Shown in pieces: positions 20,501 through 28,842 of a stretch of DNA of 64,000 nucleotides. This DNA comes from Nostocoides sp. GTDB lineage: Bacteria > Actinomycetota > Actinomycetes > Actinomycetales > Dermatophilaceae. The notes below the pieces were generated by a model, which worked only from the letters and a program-made list of their open reading frames with translations, did not search any database and was not told where the DNA came from. Where the stretch lies: NCBI GenBank assembly GCA_016702415.1, contig JADJEA010000025.1, forward strand, positions 62,001 through 126,000. Reading direction: 5' to 3'. The position numbers and the translations under genes were made by a program. Each line of letters starts with the position of its first letter. The stretch's first letter is position 1.

Positions 20501-22564
20501 AGGCCCGCCGCCTGATGGTGGCCCAGGGACGATCCCCGCGTGGGCGGGGAGCACGAAGCGCTGGAATGCTTCGCGTCGATGCTGTGGGGACGATCCCCGC
20601 GTGGGCGGGGAGCACCCAGCCCGTCATACCTCGCCATCCACAACGAAAGGACGATCCCCGCGTGGGCGGGGAGCACCTAGTGCGCCACCGCTCCGACTGG
20701 CTCGCCGGTGGACGATCCCCGCGTGGGCGGGGAGCACAACAGCGCGGCGGCGGCGCGTCCGACCAGGGACGGACGATCCCCGCGTGGGCGGGGAGCACCT
20801 CACCGAGGCACGCGAGGGAGCCCGGACCGGGGGACGATCCCCGCGTGGGCGGGGAGCACCGTCGCATCCGGCCCCGCACGGGACGGTCACCGGGACGATC
20901 CCCGCGTGGGCGGGGAGCACACCGCGTTACTCGCCTCGAGGTCGACGTCCATGGGACGATCCCCGCGTGGGCGGGGAGCACGGCTGGTGCGCCGCTGGTG
21001 ATCCCCGGCTGGGAGGACGATCCCCGCGTGGGCGGGGAGCACTTCACGTCGGATGGCTGGCATAGGTGGGCTTCCGGACGATCCCCGCGTGGGCGGGGAG
21101 CACGCCTTGGCCTTCAAATCGTCATAGTCTGCGTACGGACGATCCCCGCGTGGGCGGGGAGCACGAAGATCAGGCTGAAGTTGGCGCGCTTGCCGACGGA
21201 CGATCCCCGCGTGGGCGGGGAGCACCCTGACCCGGTAGACCAGACGGCGACCGCAACCGGACGATCCCCGCGTGGGCGGGGAGCACCGTCCAGAAGGACG
21301 GCGCCCGCGCGATGGGCGAGGACGATCCCCGCGTGGGCGGGGAGCACGCCTCCAGTCCGGCGAGCGTCGCGTCAGAGATAGGACGATCCCCGCGTGGGCG
21401 GGGAGCACACGGGGTTCGCGCATTCCAAACGGCCTGGAACCGGACGATCCCCGCGTGGGCGGGAGCACGAGCACTTCGCCGCCCTCCGCCGCGCCGGCAT
21501 CGGACGATCCCCGCGTGGGCGGGGAGCACCTCCAACTCGGACCCGCCGGCACCGCCGCGACGGACGATCCCCGCGTGGGCGGGAGCACACCTCGGTGCTG
21601 CCGCGCGGTCAGTCAGCGCGGGGACGATCCCCGCGTGGGCGGGGAGCACCGCTCGTTGCACAGTCGATGCATCGGCGTCAGGGGACGATCCCCGCGTGGG
21701 CGGGGAGCACCGGGCCGCGGCGCGACGCCGACGCTCGGCGTCAGGACGATCCCCGCGTGGGCGGGGAGCACCGGACCTCGATGATCGGCTGTCCCACCGC
21801 GCGCGGACGATCCCCGCGTGGGCGGGGAGCACAGCCCCATCGACCGGCCGGACGGCGGGGCCAGGGGACGATCCCCGCGTGGGCGGGGAGCACGGTAGCC
21901 GCTGACCACGGTGACGGGGCGACCGAGGACGATCCCCGCGTGGGCGGGGAGCACGGTAGCCGCTGACCACGGTGACGGGGCCACCGAGGACGATCCCCGC
22001 GTGGGCGGGGAGCACACACGTCGCCGGCGGCGGCGGCCGTGTAGCCGAGGACGATCCCCGCGTGGGCGGGGAGCACCGATCATGTCCTGGCATGGCCGGC
22101 TCAAGCGCAGGACGATCCCCGCGTGGGCGGGGAGCACTCCTGTGCGGCACCGACGAGGCCGAACCACGTCGGACGATCCCCGCGTGGGCGGGGAGCACGC
22201 CTCGCTATCATGGGCGGCCTCATCGACGCGCGGACGATCCCCGCGTGGGCGGGGAGCACAGGACTTCTCGGGGGCGTCTACGTCAAGCGTGAGGACGATC
22301 CCCGCGTGGGCGGGGAGCACCATACGGGGGGCGGGGGTGGTGGTCATCGGGGCGGACGATCCCCGCGTGGGCGGGGAGCACACCTTCATCAGCCGCGAGG
22401 CCACCCCCCGCATCGGACGATCCCCGCGTGGGCGGGGAGCACCGTAAGGAAGGGCTGATACTCAGCCATGGTCAGGGACGATCCCCGCGTGGGCGGGGAG
22501 CACGCCATGGTGGGGGGGGGGGCGAGCGTCAGTATCGGACGATCCCCGCGTGGGCGGGGAGCAC
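17531..22564 (-). CRISPR. Type I-E CRISPR array, segment 4 (leader-proximal, newest)
   Basis: About 83 repeats on a 61-base period, from 17543-17570 to 22537-22564. It ends 18 bases from the stop codon of cas2, so this end is leader-proximal and the array reads on the minus strand. A few repeats lack one base (18092, 19249, 20161, 21442, 21562), one has GTGGCC (19798) and one is rearranged in the loop (20100). Many spacers here resemble spacers in segments 1-3, as if the same phage families were sampled repeatedly. Confidence 0.97.
17693..17814 (-). repeat. 61-bp tandem duplication of one spacer-repeat unit
   Basis: Spacers 17693-17725 and 17754-17786 are identical and adjacent, each followed by the consensus repeat. 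This fits unequal recombination or slippage within the array. Confidence 0.9.
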
Positions 22565-22582
22565 ACTTCGTGACCTGCGACT
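22565..22582 (-). promoter_or_regulatory. Very short gap between cas2 stop and first CRISPR repeat
   Basis: Only 18 bases (AGTCGCAGGTCACGAAGT on the minus strand) separate the cas2 stop from the first repeat. Any leader sequence needed for Cas1-Cas2 integration must therefore overlap the 3' end of cas2. No AT-rich leader or obvious promoter is seen; transcription probably continues from the cas operon. Confidence 0.55.
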
Positions 22583-22861
22583 TTATCGGCGTTGACGGGC
22601 TACCAGCATCAGTCCATCGAAATCTACGGGTGCCCAGCGCTGCTTCCCCGCGGTTCGTACGGCCCAGCCCTGCTCGTTCCCGGCGGGCTCGACCATCACC
22701 ACCTGACCGTCGCCAATTCGGTCGGAGAGCACTGTCCAGAGCCGGTCACGGATCCGGCGAGACGGCGTCCCGACAAAGACGCCAGCCTGGACCTCCACGA
22801 GCCAGCGGGTGAGGTGACCTCGCAGGCCAGGAGCAGCAGCAACAAGGACGATGACCGTCAC
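22583..22861 (-). CDS. cas2: CRISPR adaptation endonuclease-fold protein Cas2e
   Basis: This 92-residue protein has the type I-E Cas2 profile: an opening MTVIVLVAAAPGLRGHLTRWL, the VFVG segment, and RIRDRLWTVLSDRIGDG. Cas2 dimers bridge two Cas1 dimers to form the spacer integrase. The ATG overlaps the cas1 stop by four bases (22858-22861), so the two are coupled. It is the last gene of the operon and abuts the array. Confidence 0.95.
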   Translation of the reverse strand: MTVIVLVAAAPGLRGHLTRWLVEVQAGVFVGTPSRRIRDRLWTVLSDRIGDGQVVMVEPAGNEQGWAVRTAGKQRWAPVDFDGLMLVARQRR

Positions 22862-23844
22862 CAGTCCACCGGCGGTTCCGCGAGTTCGGGCCCACTGAGG
22901 CGGAAATACCCGTCTCTGACCAAGAGGTCAGCCTCGGCACTCCAGTTGACTCCGCCGCTGACAGTCCCTTCGAACTCGTCCCACAGCTGCAGCCCGCCCG
23001 CCGACTCGTCCTCGACCCCCACAGCAAACAGGGACTGTATGTCACGGACGATCCTGCGGCTCAGCCCACCGTCTTGGAAGCGCTCGCGCATTCGGTACCT
23101 GACTTCGCTCTCATCAGCCTGCCCCGCAGCCACCGCCTCGAAGGCGACCGGGATCGAGACCTCCGCCTTGTACAGATCGGCGATATCCAGCACGAACGAC
23201 AGCGCGCTCCCGGTGTGCACGAACCCAAGTGCTGGCACAGCACCCACCCCGACAATGACGGCATGACTCAAGGCGTAGAGGCAGGCGTGGGCCGCGGAGA
23301 GCGCACGGTTGATGTCGTCCCCCGCCGCGAAAGCGTCACCCGCACGGTACTTACGACCGCTCCAGGGGACTCCGGTGAGGTCGCTCAGCTCACGGTAGAT
23401 CTTCTTGACCCGAGCGCCTTCGCGACCACGGAGCTGCTGCATCGTCGCAGTGCCCACGTCCTCGTCCGGGAACCGCATCCCATACATCGCGCGAGCCACA
23501 GCGAGGCGCTCGCTTGTCCGACTCACCAAGAACGCCTGGCGAAGGGCAATGGCCCCACTGCGAGCCGGTCCCAGCCCTGCGGCATACATCCGCACCCCCG
23601 ACTCACCGACCCAGGTCACGGACGTCCCCGAGTCAGCTAGCAGGCGGATGGCCCCATGGGTGATCCTCGTGCCAGGCCCGAGCATCAGCGCGGCGATGTA
23701 TGCCGCCGGCACGCGGACCGTGCGCTCCTTGTTGACGACGACGACGGCATTCTCGGCGCGGTCGACATGGCAGCGCTCGACATAGAGCGTCGTGACCCGG
23801 TCACTGACCTGGTGAATATCGAGGGGGTCGGCGAGCCACCACAT
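22858..23844 (-). CDS. cas1: CRISPR integrase Cas1e
   Basis: This 328-residue protein is a type I-E Cas1. The metal ligands fall at Glu142 (LRGREGARVK), His210 (LGFVHTGSA) and Asp220/Asp223 (SFVLDIADLY), closely matching the E141, H208, D218 and D221 of the E. coli enzyme. With Cas2 it captures protospacers and inserts them at the leader-proximal repeat. The ATG starts one base after the cas6e stop. Intact active site, so adaptation may still be possible. Confidence 0.97.
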   Translation of the reverse strand: MWWLADPLDIHQVSDRVTTLYVERCHVDRAENAVVVVNKERTVRVPAAYIAALMLGPGTRITHGAIRLLADSGTSVTWVGESGVRMYAAGLGPARSGAIALRQAFLVSRTSERLAVARAMYGMRFPDEDVGTATMQQLRGREGARVKKIYRELSDLTGVPWSGRKYRAGDAFAAGDDINRALSAAHACLYALSHAVIVGVGAVPALGFVHTGSALSFVLDIADLYKAEVSIPVAFEAVAAGQADESEVRYRMRERFQDGGLSRRIVRDIQSLFAVGVEDESAGGLQLWDEFEGTVSGGVNWSAEADLLVRDGYFRLSGPELAEPPVDW

Positions 23845-23845
23845 C

Positions 23846-24553
23846 TCATTCGATCCCGTTGGCCGAGGCGAGAGTTAGCAGTCCGCACCCGTAGGCCTTC
23901 GCTCCACCCAAACCACCTAGGAGCGTCTCGCGGAGGGTATCGACGTCCACGACCCGCAGTCGCCCTGCGTAGGTCACCCGGTTTAGCGTGACGCGTCGGG
24001 GCTCGCCGGTCGCTTTGGTGAAGACGGTGCGCTCCCGCGCCACGACAGAAAGGGAAGGCAGCTCTGCGTCTGCGAGCTCGAAACCCCATCGAATACAAGT
24101 CCTACAACTCCGGGTCGCCCTCTCCACAAACCACCACATCTGATGCTCGACCGTCGTGTGCCCGTGGCGACGTCCACGCGGACGGTCCCCGTCCCCCGGC
24201 GAGCGAAGCGAGTGCGTCGGATTGGCGCGCACTCGGAACCCGAACTCGCGACCCACCGCTAGCCGGTCCAGGAGAGGGGCCAGCGAGCGCACCAGGGGTT
24301 CGCCCTCGGGGGTCGCGGGCCACCCGGCGTCCTCAACGAGCTTGTGCCAGCTTGGCGGGCGGGGTGTGAGGACGACGAGGTTGCACTCAACCCCACCGGA
24401 GGGGAGCCGGCGGATCTCCTCACGCCACAAGGTGCGCCCGGTAACCGTCGGCGGCAGCGAGCCCAGGACCTCAGCATGAATGCGTTGCGGGCTCTGCAGC
24501 AGCCGCTGCGTATGGCGGCGCAGCGGGTTGAGCGGAATCCTGGACAAGTACAT
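23846..24553 (-). CDS. cas6e: crRNA-processing endonuclease Cas6e
   Basis: This 235-residue protein is the Cascade subunit that cuts pre-crRNA at the base of the repeat hairpin and stays bound to it. The likely catalytic His26 lies in RIHAEVL, and the C-terminal glycine-rich loop GGLGGAKAYGCGLLTLA is typical of the Cas6/RAMP fold. It sits between cas5e and cas1, in the canonical I-E order, two bases from each neighbour. Confidence 0.95.
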   Translation of the reverse strand: MYLSRIPLNPLRRHTQRLLQSPQRIHAEVLGSLPPTVTGRTLWREEIRRLPSGGVECNLVVLTPRPPSWHKLVEDAGWPATPEGEPLVRSLAPLLDRLAVGREFGFRVRANPTHSLRSPGDGDRPRGRRHGHTTVEHQMWWFVERATRSCRTCIRWGFELADAELPSLSVVARERTVFTKATGEPRRVTLNRVTYAGRLRVVDVDTLRETLLGGLGGAKAYGCGLLTLASANGIE

Positions 24554-24555
24554 CG

Positions 24556-25323
24556 TCAGCGGCCTCCTAGCAGCTCGAACGGATTGTGGCCATCGCTCGC
24601 CGCCGAGCTGCCCGAGTCACCCAGCGGAATGAAGATGTGCCGCACGGATCGAGAGGTCATCCCGCGTAGCGGCGGGTCGAAGGAGATCGGCACATCGGTG
24701 ACCGTCTCCGTCGACCCCGCATCCTCGATCGTGGCAGCCGCGGACATCGAGCCGCGGCACTCCCGGCGCCAGTGGTCGGATGCCTGCCACGGCACCTGGC
24801 GAAGCACCTCATCTAGCCCGCCCTCCCAGAGTCCGTGGTCAGGTCCGGAAAGGAGGATCGGTCGTGTCGGAACGCACGACCGGCGCCCCAGCGACAGCAG
24901 GTATGCCGGGCGCTCCAGGGCCGCGACAAGCGTCGAGAGCACCTCCCGATCACCCTCGACCGTAGCCACGAAGACCGCGTCCTGGAGGTAGTACCTCTCG
25001 GTGACGTGGGTGTACTTCTTCGGGGACGTCCGCGCCTGCATGCCTTTGGCTGTCGTCGTTGCGCTGAGCAGGGGGAGTCCGGACAAGTCGCTGACCGTGT
25101 GGTAGTCCCGCAGCAGGGAGCCAGGCTGGTCGACCCGCACCCCGAGCCGCAGCCGCAGGAGGTCTGTGATGGGGTCGGAACGTTGCCGACCTGCCGCCGC
25201 CGCAAGCAGCCCGATGACTCCGGACTTCGTTGGCCGGTCGTCCGTCTCACGCCGGTTGAACTGGCTGCTTGAGCCCCACGACTGAAGGGGTCCGGCAAGC
25301 CGGAGCACGAGGCAACGGCTCAC
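24556..25323 (-). CDS. cas5e: Cascade subunit Cas5e (CasD)
   Basis: The GTG at 25323 is chosen as start because it overlaps the cas7e stop as GTGA and gives the conserved opening CLVLRLAGPLQSWGSSSQFNRR. The protein is about 255 residues. Further hallmarks are RPTKSGVIGLLAAAAG and LRDYHTVSDL. Cas5e caps the crRNA 5' handle in Cascade and contacts Cse1. An upstream in-frame ATG would add 54 residues inside cas7e and is unlikely. Confidence 0.94.
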   Translation of the reverse strand: MSRCLVLRLAGPLQSWGSSSQFNRRETDDRPTKSGVIGLLAAAAGRQRSDPITDLLRLRLGVRVDQPGSLLRDYHTVSDLSGLPLLSATTTAKGMQARTSPKKYTHVTERYYLQDAVFVATVEGDREVLSTLVAALERPAYLLSLGRRSCVPTRPILLSGPDHGLWEGGLDEVLRQVPWQASDHWRRECRGSMSAAATIEDAGSTETVTDVPISFDPPLRGMTSRSVRHIFIPLGDSGSSAASDGHNPFELLGGR

Positions 25324-26534
25324 GACGAGCTCCTCACCTGGTCGGTGAGAACCTCCTCCACGCGCGCGACAAGGTGATCCACCGACACGCTCGCACCGTA
25401 GGCACCCTGGAGGGCCTTCTCGGCCGCACCGGTGGCGCTGTACGACGCGATCCGGAGTGCTGGTTTGTCGCCCCAGCGCTCCCACTCGGCCTTGTGGTGC
25501 GCGGCGAGGGCAATCTGGGATGGCGCGACGAAGCCTGAGCCCTGCGACCTCACCGGGGACTCGAAGGCCGAGACGAGACTCACCGGGTGATCAGTGCGGA
25601 CCTCGACCAGGACCAACGCCGGCCGGGTGTGGTCGGCGAAGGTGTTCTGCTTGCCCGTGGGAAGCGCCTCGACGAAGCTGCGAAGGAACTGCCCGACCCC
25701 CTTGACGGCTGCCTCGCTGTACCCCATGTTGGCGACGAGTTGATCCAGTGAGACGGCGGCATACCGGTACAGGGTGCCCGAGCTGAACTCGACCAACCCG
25801 ATCATCCCTGCGCCCGCCTCGTCGGCCTGCTGCTCGTCGTCGACCGCCGTGAAGTAGTCGAACTGAGTGGGGGCCGCGTGAGTGGACAGCGCGTGGGCGA
25901 CTTGGGCGGCTGCGTCGACGTTGAGCGCCGTCATGTCTGCGACCATGCGCCCGAAGAGAGCGACGTCCAACGTGTGCGCGCTCCCCAGGATGTCCGCCAC
26001 GGGCACGACAGACGGGTCCTCTGCAGAATGGAGCTCATCCGCGAGCTGCTCGAGCTGCGACCTCCCGACGAAGAGGAGATAGCTGGAGAGAACAGGGCCC
26101 TCGGCGACCGTGTCCTTCTTAGCCTCGCCGCCCTCGTCATCATCACCCTTGTCCTCTGAGAGAACAGGGCCCTCGGCGACCGTGTCCTTCTTAGCCCCCG
26201 CCTTCTTCTTGGCGTCCTGGGTCTTCTTGGCGTCCTTGATGCCGACCTTGGAAAGAGCACCATCAGCGAGAGCGGCGGCCACGTCAGGTGCGGACCCCCG
26301 CTCCTTGAGGAGAGAGGCCAGCAGACCATGGACGCGGCGTGTGCGCACCCCGACCTCGCTGCGGCTCAGCGAGGTCTCGAAGTGCTTGCGGGTGGCGCGC
26401 TTCCAGGCCTGAGAGGACACCCTCAGCCGGTCCACACCGCCGTATGCCGCGGTTTTGGGCGTGCCGTTGTCATCGCGGTTGAGGTTCGCGGGCGGGAGGT
26501 CCTGCAAGAGATGGATACACACGGTGGTGGGCAT
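25320..26534 (-). CDS. cas7e: Cascade backbone subunit Cas7e (CasC/Cse4)
   Basis: This 404-residue protein forms the crRNA-binding backbone of Cascade. It begins TTVCIHLLQDLPPANLNRDD and contains GGVDRLRVSSQAWKRATR, both typical of the family. It is longer than the roughly 360 residues of the E. coli protein because of a charged insertion near residues 110-150, rich in Lys, Asp and Glu. That insertion contains a 24-residue exact-looking tandem duplication (AKKDTVAEGPVLS appears twice, 72 bases apart in DNA). The insertion is in frame and precedes the normal YLLFVGRSQL. Start ATG 26534 lies four bases after the cse2 stop. Confidence 0.95.
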   Translation of the reverse strand: MPTTVCIHLLQDLPPANLNRDDNGTPKTAAYGGVDRLRVSSQAWKRATRKHFETSLSRSEVGVRTRRVHGLLASLLKERGSAPDVAAALADGALSKVGIKDAKKTQDAKKKAGAKKDTVAEGPVLSEDKGDDDEGGEAKKDTVAEGPVLSSYLLFVGRSQLEQLADELHSAEDPSVVPVADILGSAHTLDVALFGRMVADMTALNVDAAAQVAHALSTHAAPTQFDYFTAVDDEQQADEAGAGMIGLVEFSSGTLYRYAAVSLDQLVANMGYSEAAVKGVGQFLRSFVEALPTGKQNTFADHTRPALVLVEVRTDHPVSLVSAFESPVRSQGSGFVAPSQIALAAHHKAEWERWGDKPALRIASYSATGAAEKALQGAYGASVSVDHLVARVEEVLTDQVRSSS

Positions 26535-26537
26535 GGG

Positions 26538-27107
26538 TCAGTCCTTTCGGGAAGCGTCAGGGGTCTTGTCGAAATGGAAGTAGTCCGCGCCGAGCTGACG
26601 TCGAACCCGTGGGCGGCCGTCGGGTGACTGCCACCGGATGAGGTCCTCGACGAGGCGCACGTAGTCGAAACCCTGGGGCGTGGACAGGCTCTTGAGCTGG
26701 CTGATCAGCCCTCGGAGGTGTTGCGCGAACTCGGCGACGTCGTCGGCGGTCGCGCACTGCGCCACTCTCCTGTCAACGGCATCGGTGCTGAACTTGTCGT
26801 CAAGACGCAGTCGGTGAAGCGCTTGCCCGAGACGCACTCCAGACCAGTGCATTGGCACACTCTCTGACTGCTGGTGCAGGCCGAAGAGCGCAATGGCGCA
26901 GTGCTCCGCCCGCAACTTCCCCGATACGCGGCCATCGGGGCTCAGATGGCGGTAGTAGCCCCAGACGTCAGGCACAGAGCCGGGCTCGGCAGCCCAGCAG
27001 CGTCGAAAGGCTGCGAGCTCCGCCCGGTCCACGGGCCCCAGCCAGCGATAGGGAGCTCTGTCTTCCTCGGCGTTGGTGCTGCGAGGCGGGGAACCCGTCT
27101 CAGTCAT
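26538..27107 (-). CDS. cse2: Cascade small subunit Cse2 (CasB)
   Basis: This 189-residue helical protein starts at ATG 27107, which overlaps the cse1 stop by eight bases. Typical Cse2 features are the DRAELAAFRRCWAAEPGSVPDVWGYY-type opening and the closing GFDYVRLVEDLIRWQSPDGRPRVRRQLGADYF. Two copies form the belly of Cascade and stabilise the R-loop. An upstream ATG at 27275 would run inside cse1 and is rejected. Confidence 0.94.
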   Translation of the reverse strand: MTETGSPPRSTNAEEDRAPYRWLGPVDRAELAAFRRCWAAEPGSVPDVWGYYRHLSPDGRVSGKLRAEHCAIALFGLHQQSESVPMHWSGVRLGQALHRLRLDDKFSTDAVDRRVAQCATADDVAEFAQHLRGLISQLKSLSTPQGFDYVRLVEDLIRWQSPDGRPRVRRQLGADYFHFDKTPDASRKD

Positions 27108-28764
27108 CACTCTCTCCTTCGTATGTGGACCGTGTTGGCTCATGGACCGCAGACGCGGCCAGAGGCAGTGCCTTGCGAAGCGAATTCCAGAAGAAGGCCT
27201 CTGCGTTCTGTTGGCGAATGACCAAGGCACCGCTTTCCCGGTCGCCAGTCGGTCCACGCGGCGCTCGTCCCACAAACGCCTGGGCCGCGACGGAGTTCAG
27301 CGATCGGTGTGCGGCTGTCACCGCGTCGCGCCAGAGATGCTGCTCCCACAGCTCGGCCGCCGCGGTGATGTCCTCGGGTTGCTCCGAGAGTTCGAGAAGG
27401 ACCCGGTGGGCGATGGCGTTGAGGCCCAAGAGGAAGCTCTCGCCGAGCATCTGTCCTTTACCCCACGGAACCCGCTCCCCACCAACGGCCTGACGCAGGT
27501 TGTTATTGAGGTTGTTGAGTGCCCGGCTCACCGCGTCTGCCTGGTGGGCCATCGTGACGAGGAACTGTCGCACGTCTCCGTCCGCGCTCTCGCGAAGCGC
27601 GGCAACCGGCACCGGCGTGCGGTCGGCAATAACGTGCTCGACCACCGCCGACTGGTTGCCGTAGACCACCCCGACCAGCTGCACGGCCAGGGGGTAGTTC
27701 CGCGGAACGATCTCGGCGAACTGAGGGTCGGCGATGGCCTGCAGCACCTGCGGAGGTGTCACCTCATCGGACGTCGTCGACTCCGAGATCAGCGCAGGAA
27801 GCCCGCGCCAGGCTGCCCTGCCTGCCTGATGGCGCAGCGGCCGTAGCGGCGGGTCTCCGGGCTTGGGCCGCTCCACCCGGCGCCAGCCCGTGCGCCACTC
27901 CATCTCAATCGGGGTAGCTGCCAACCGGTCGCCCGCACACACGAGCGCCTTGGTCACTCGGACCTCCCCGTCGGCGTCCACGTCCGTAACGAGGCGGACT
28001 CTTCGCGACTGCCAGGAGCCGAGGTCGAGCGGGCCGGTCGTAGGCCGCACGGACCAGGCCGGGGACGGAGGCTCTCGGCGCCAGGCAGGCAGGTCCGTGC
28101 CGTTCGACATCACGACCGGCTGGTTGAGGACGAGAGTCTCGAAGAGGTTGCGTCCAATGAGATAGGTCAGTCCGAGCTGACCGAGGGGGCCGGTTGGGTT
28201 TCCCGTCGTCTTGCCGGCCTTTGCTTGCGGATCGCCTTGCGCCCCCGTCTTGATGGCGGCTGTGTCGAAGGCCAGACAGACGAGCAGGCGCCGGGCCGCT
28301 TCTGCAGGTGTGAGACTGGGTCCGGATGCTTCGGTCGAGGTCGAGAACAGGGGCACGTTGTTTCCTGTGGCCGCCTCCAGACGGAGCACAGAGATCGGCT
28401 TGGGCTCCCCGCTGAGAGCCTCCAACCCCGCGGTCTGGTAGAAGGGTTGGCTCTCGGAGAACAGATCAAAGGCGCCGGCGTGCTCGTCGAGATAGCGATC
28501 GACGAGTCCGGTATCAAACGACCCTTGACGCCAGACGCTGAGGCGCGTCTCCAGCATCGAGACCTCGCCGATGTCGCCGACGATCGTCACCAGAAGCCCC
28601 ATAAGAGCGGCCGCCTCCAGGGGCGAGCTCCAGTCGAGGTCGCGGATGTCATGGGCCTCACGAAGCAGCGTCCGCAGCGAGACTGTCTCCACCTCGCCAC
28701 GACGGACCACGGTGACCCAGGGATCATTCGTCAACAGAAAGTGGCGGCTCATAAACTTGACCAT
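27100..28764 (-). CDS. cse1: Cascade large subunit Cse1 (Cas8e/CasA)
   Basis: This 554-residue protein is the PAM-reading large subunit of Cascade. Hallmarks are LLTNDPWVTVV near the start, FSESQPFYQT, the conserved GNNVPLFS segment and the C-terminal four-helix region. The ATG at 28764 follows AAGGGAGTGAT; an in-frame ATG four codons later (MSRHF) is an alternative. Between it and cas3 lies a 180-base gap with a cas-regulating RNA candidate whose pseudo-spacer matches DNA 15-46 bases upstream of this start. That suggests autorepression of the cse1-to-cas2 operon by Cascade. Confidence 0.96.
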   Translation of the reverse strand: MVKFMSRHFLLTNDPWVTVVRRGEVETVSLRTLLREAHDIRDLDWSSPLEAAALMGLLVTIVGDIGEVSMLETRLSVWRQGSFDTGLVDRYLDEHAGAFDLFSESQPFYQTAGLEALSGEPKPISVLRLEAATGNNVPLFSTSTEASGPSLTPAEAARRLLVCLAFDTAAIKTGAQGDPQAKAGKTTGNPTGPLGQLGLTYLIGRNLFETLVLNQPVVMSNGTDLPAWRREPPSPAWSVRPTTGPLDLGSWQSRRVRLVTDVDADGEVRVTKALVCAGDRLAATPIEMEWRTGWRRVERPKPGDPPLRPLRHQAGRAAWRGLPALISESTTSDEVTPPQVLQAIADPQFAEIVPRNYPLAVQLVGVVYGNQSAVVEHVIADRTPVPVAALRESADGDVRQFLVTMAHQADAVSRALNNLNNNLRQAVGGERVPWGKGQMLGESFLLGLNAIAHRVLLELSEQPEDITAAAELWEQHLWRDAVTAAHRSLNSVAAQAFVGRAPRGPTGDRESGALVIRQQNAEAFFWNSLRKALPLAASAVHEPTRSTYEGESDD

Positions 28765-28775
28765 ATCACTCCCTT

Positions 28776-28810
28776 AAGTGTGAAACGATGGTTCTTGACC
28801 CAGAAAGAAG
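28776..28810 (-). promoter_or_regulatory. Predicted Cascade/CreR operator upstream of cse1 (AAG PAM plus target)
   Basis: On the plus strand an AAG (28776-28778) is followed by TGTGAAACGATGGTTCT (28779-28795). This matches the pseudo-spacer of the adjacent repeat-like RNA at 14 of its first 17 positions, with mismatches at 6, 11 and 12. Position 6 and its multiples are flipped out and tolerated in type I-E targeting, and AAG is the classic I-E PAM. Binding here would block the promoter or 5' leader of cse1 without enough pairing to trigger cleavage. Confidence 0.75.
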
Positions 28811-28842
28811 TTATTGAGAGGACATAGATGCCGTACCATCCA

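Noticed and set aside
4493..22564. Four separate CRISPR arrays
   Set aside because: Split repeats and a split spacer rejoin exactly when the IS elements are removed, and only one end has a leader position and only one a degenerate terminal repeat.
28766..28842. A CreT-type small toxin RNA next to the creR candidate
   Set aside because: No short ORF with rare codons and a ribosome site stands out; the repressor-only (CreR) form explains what is seen.
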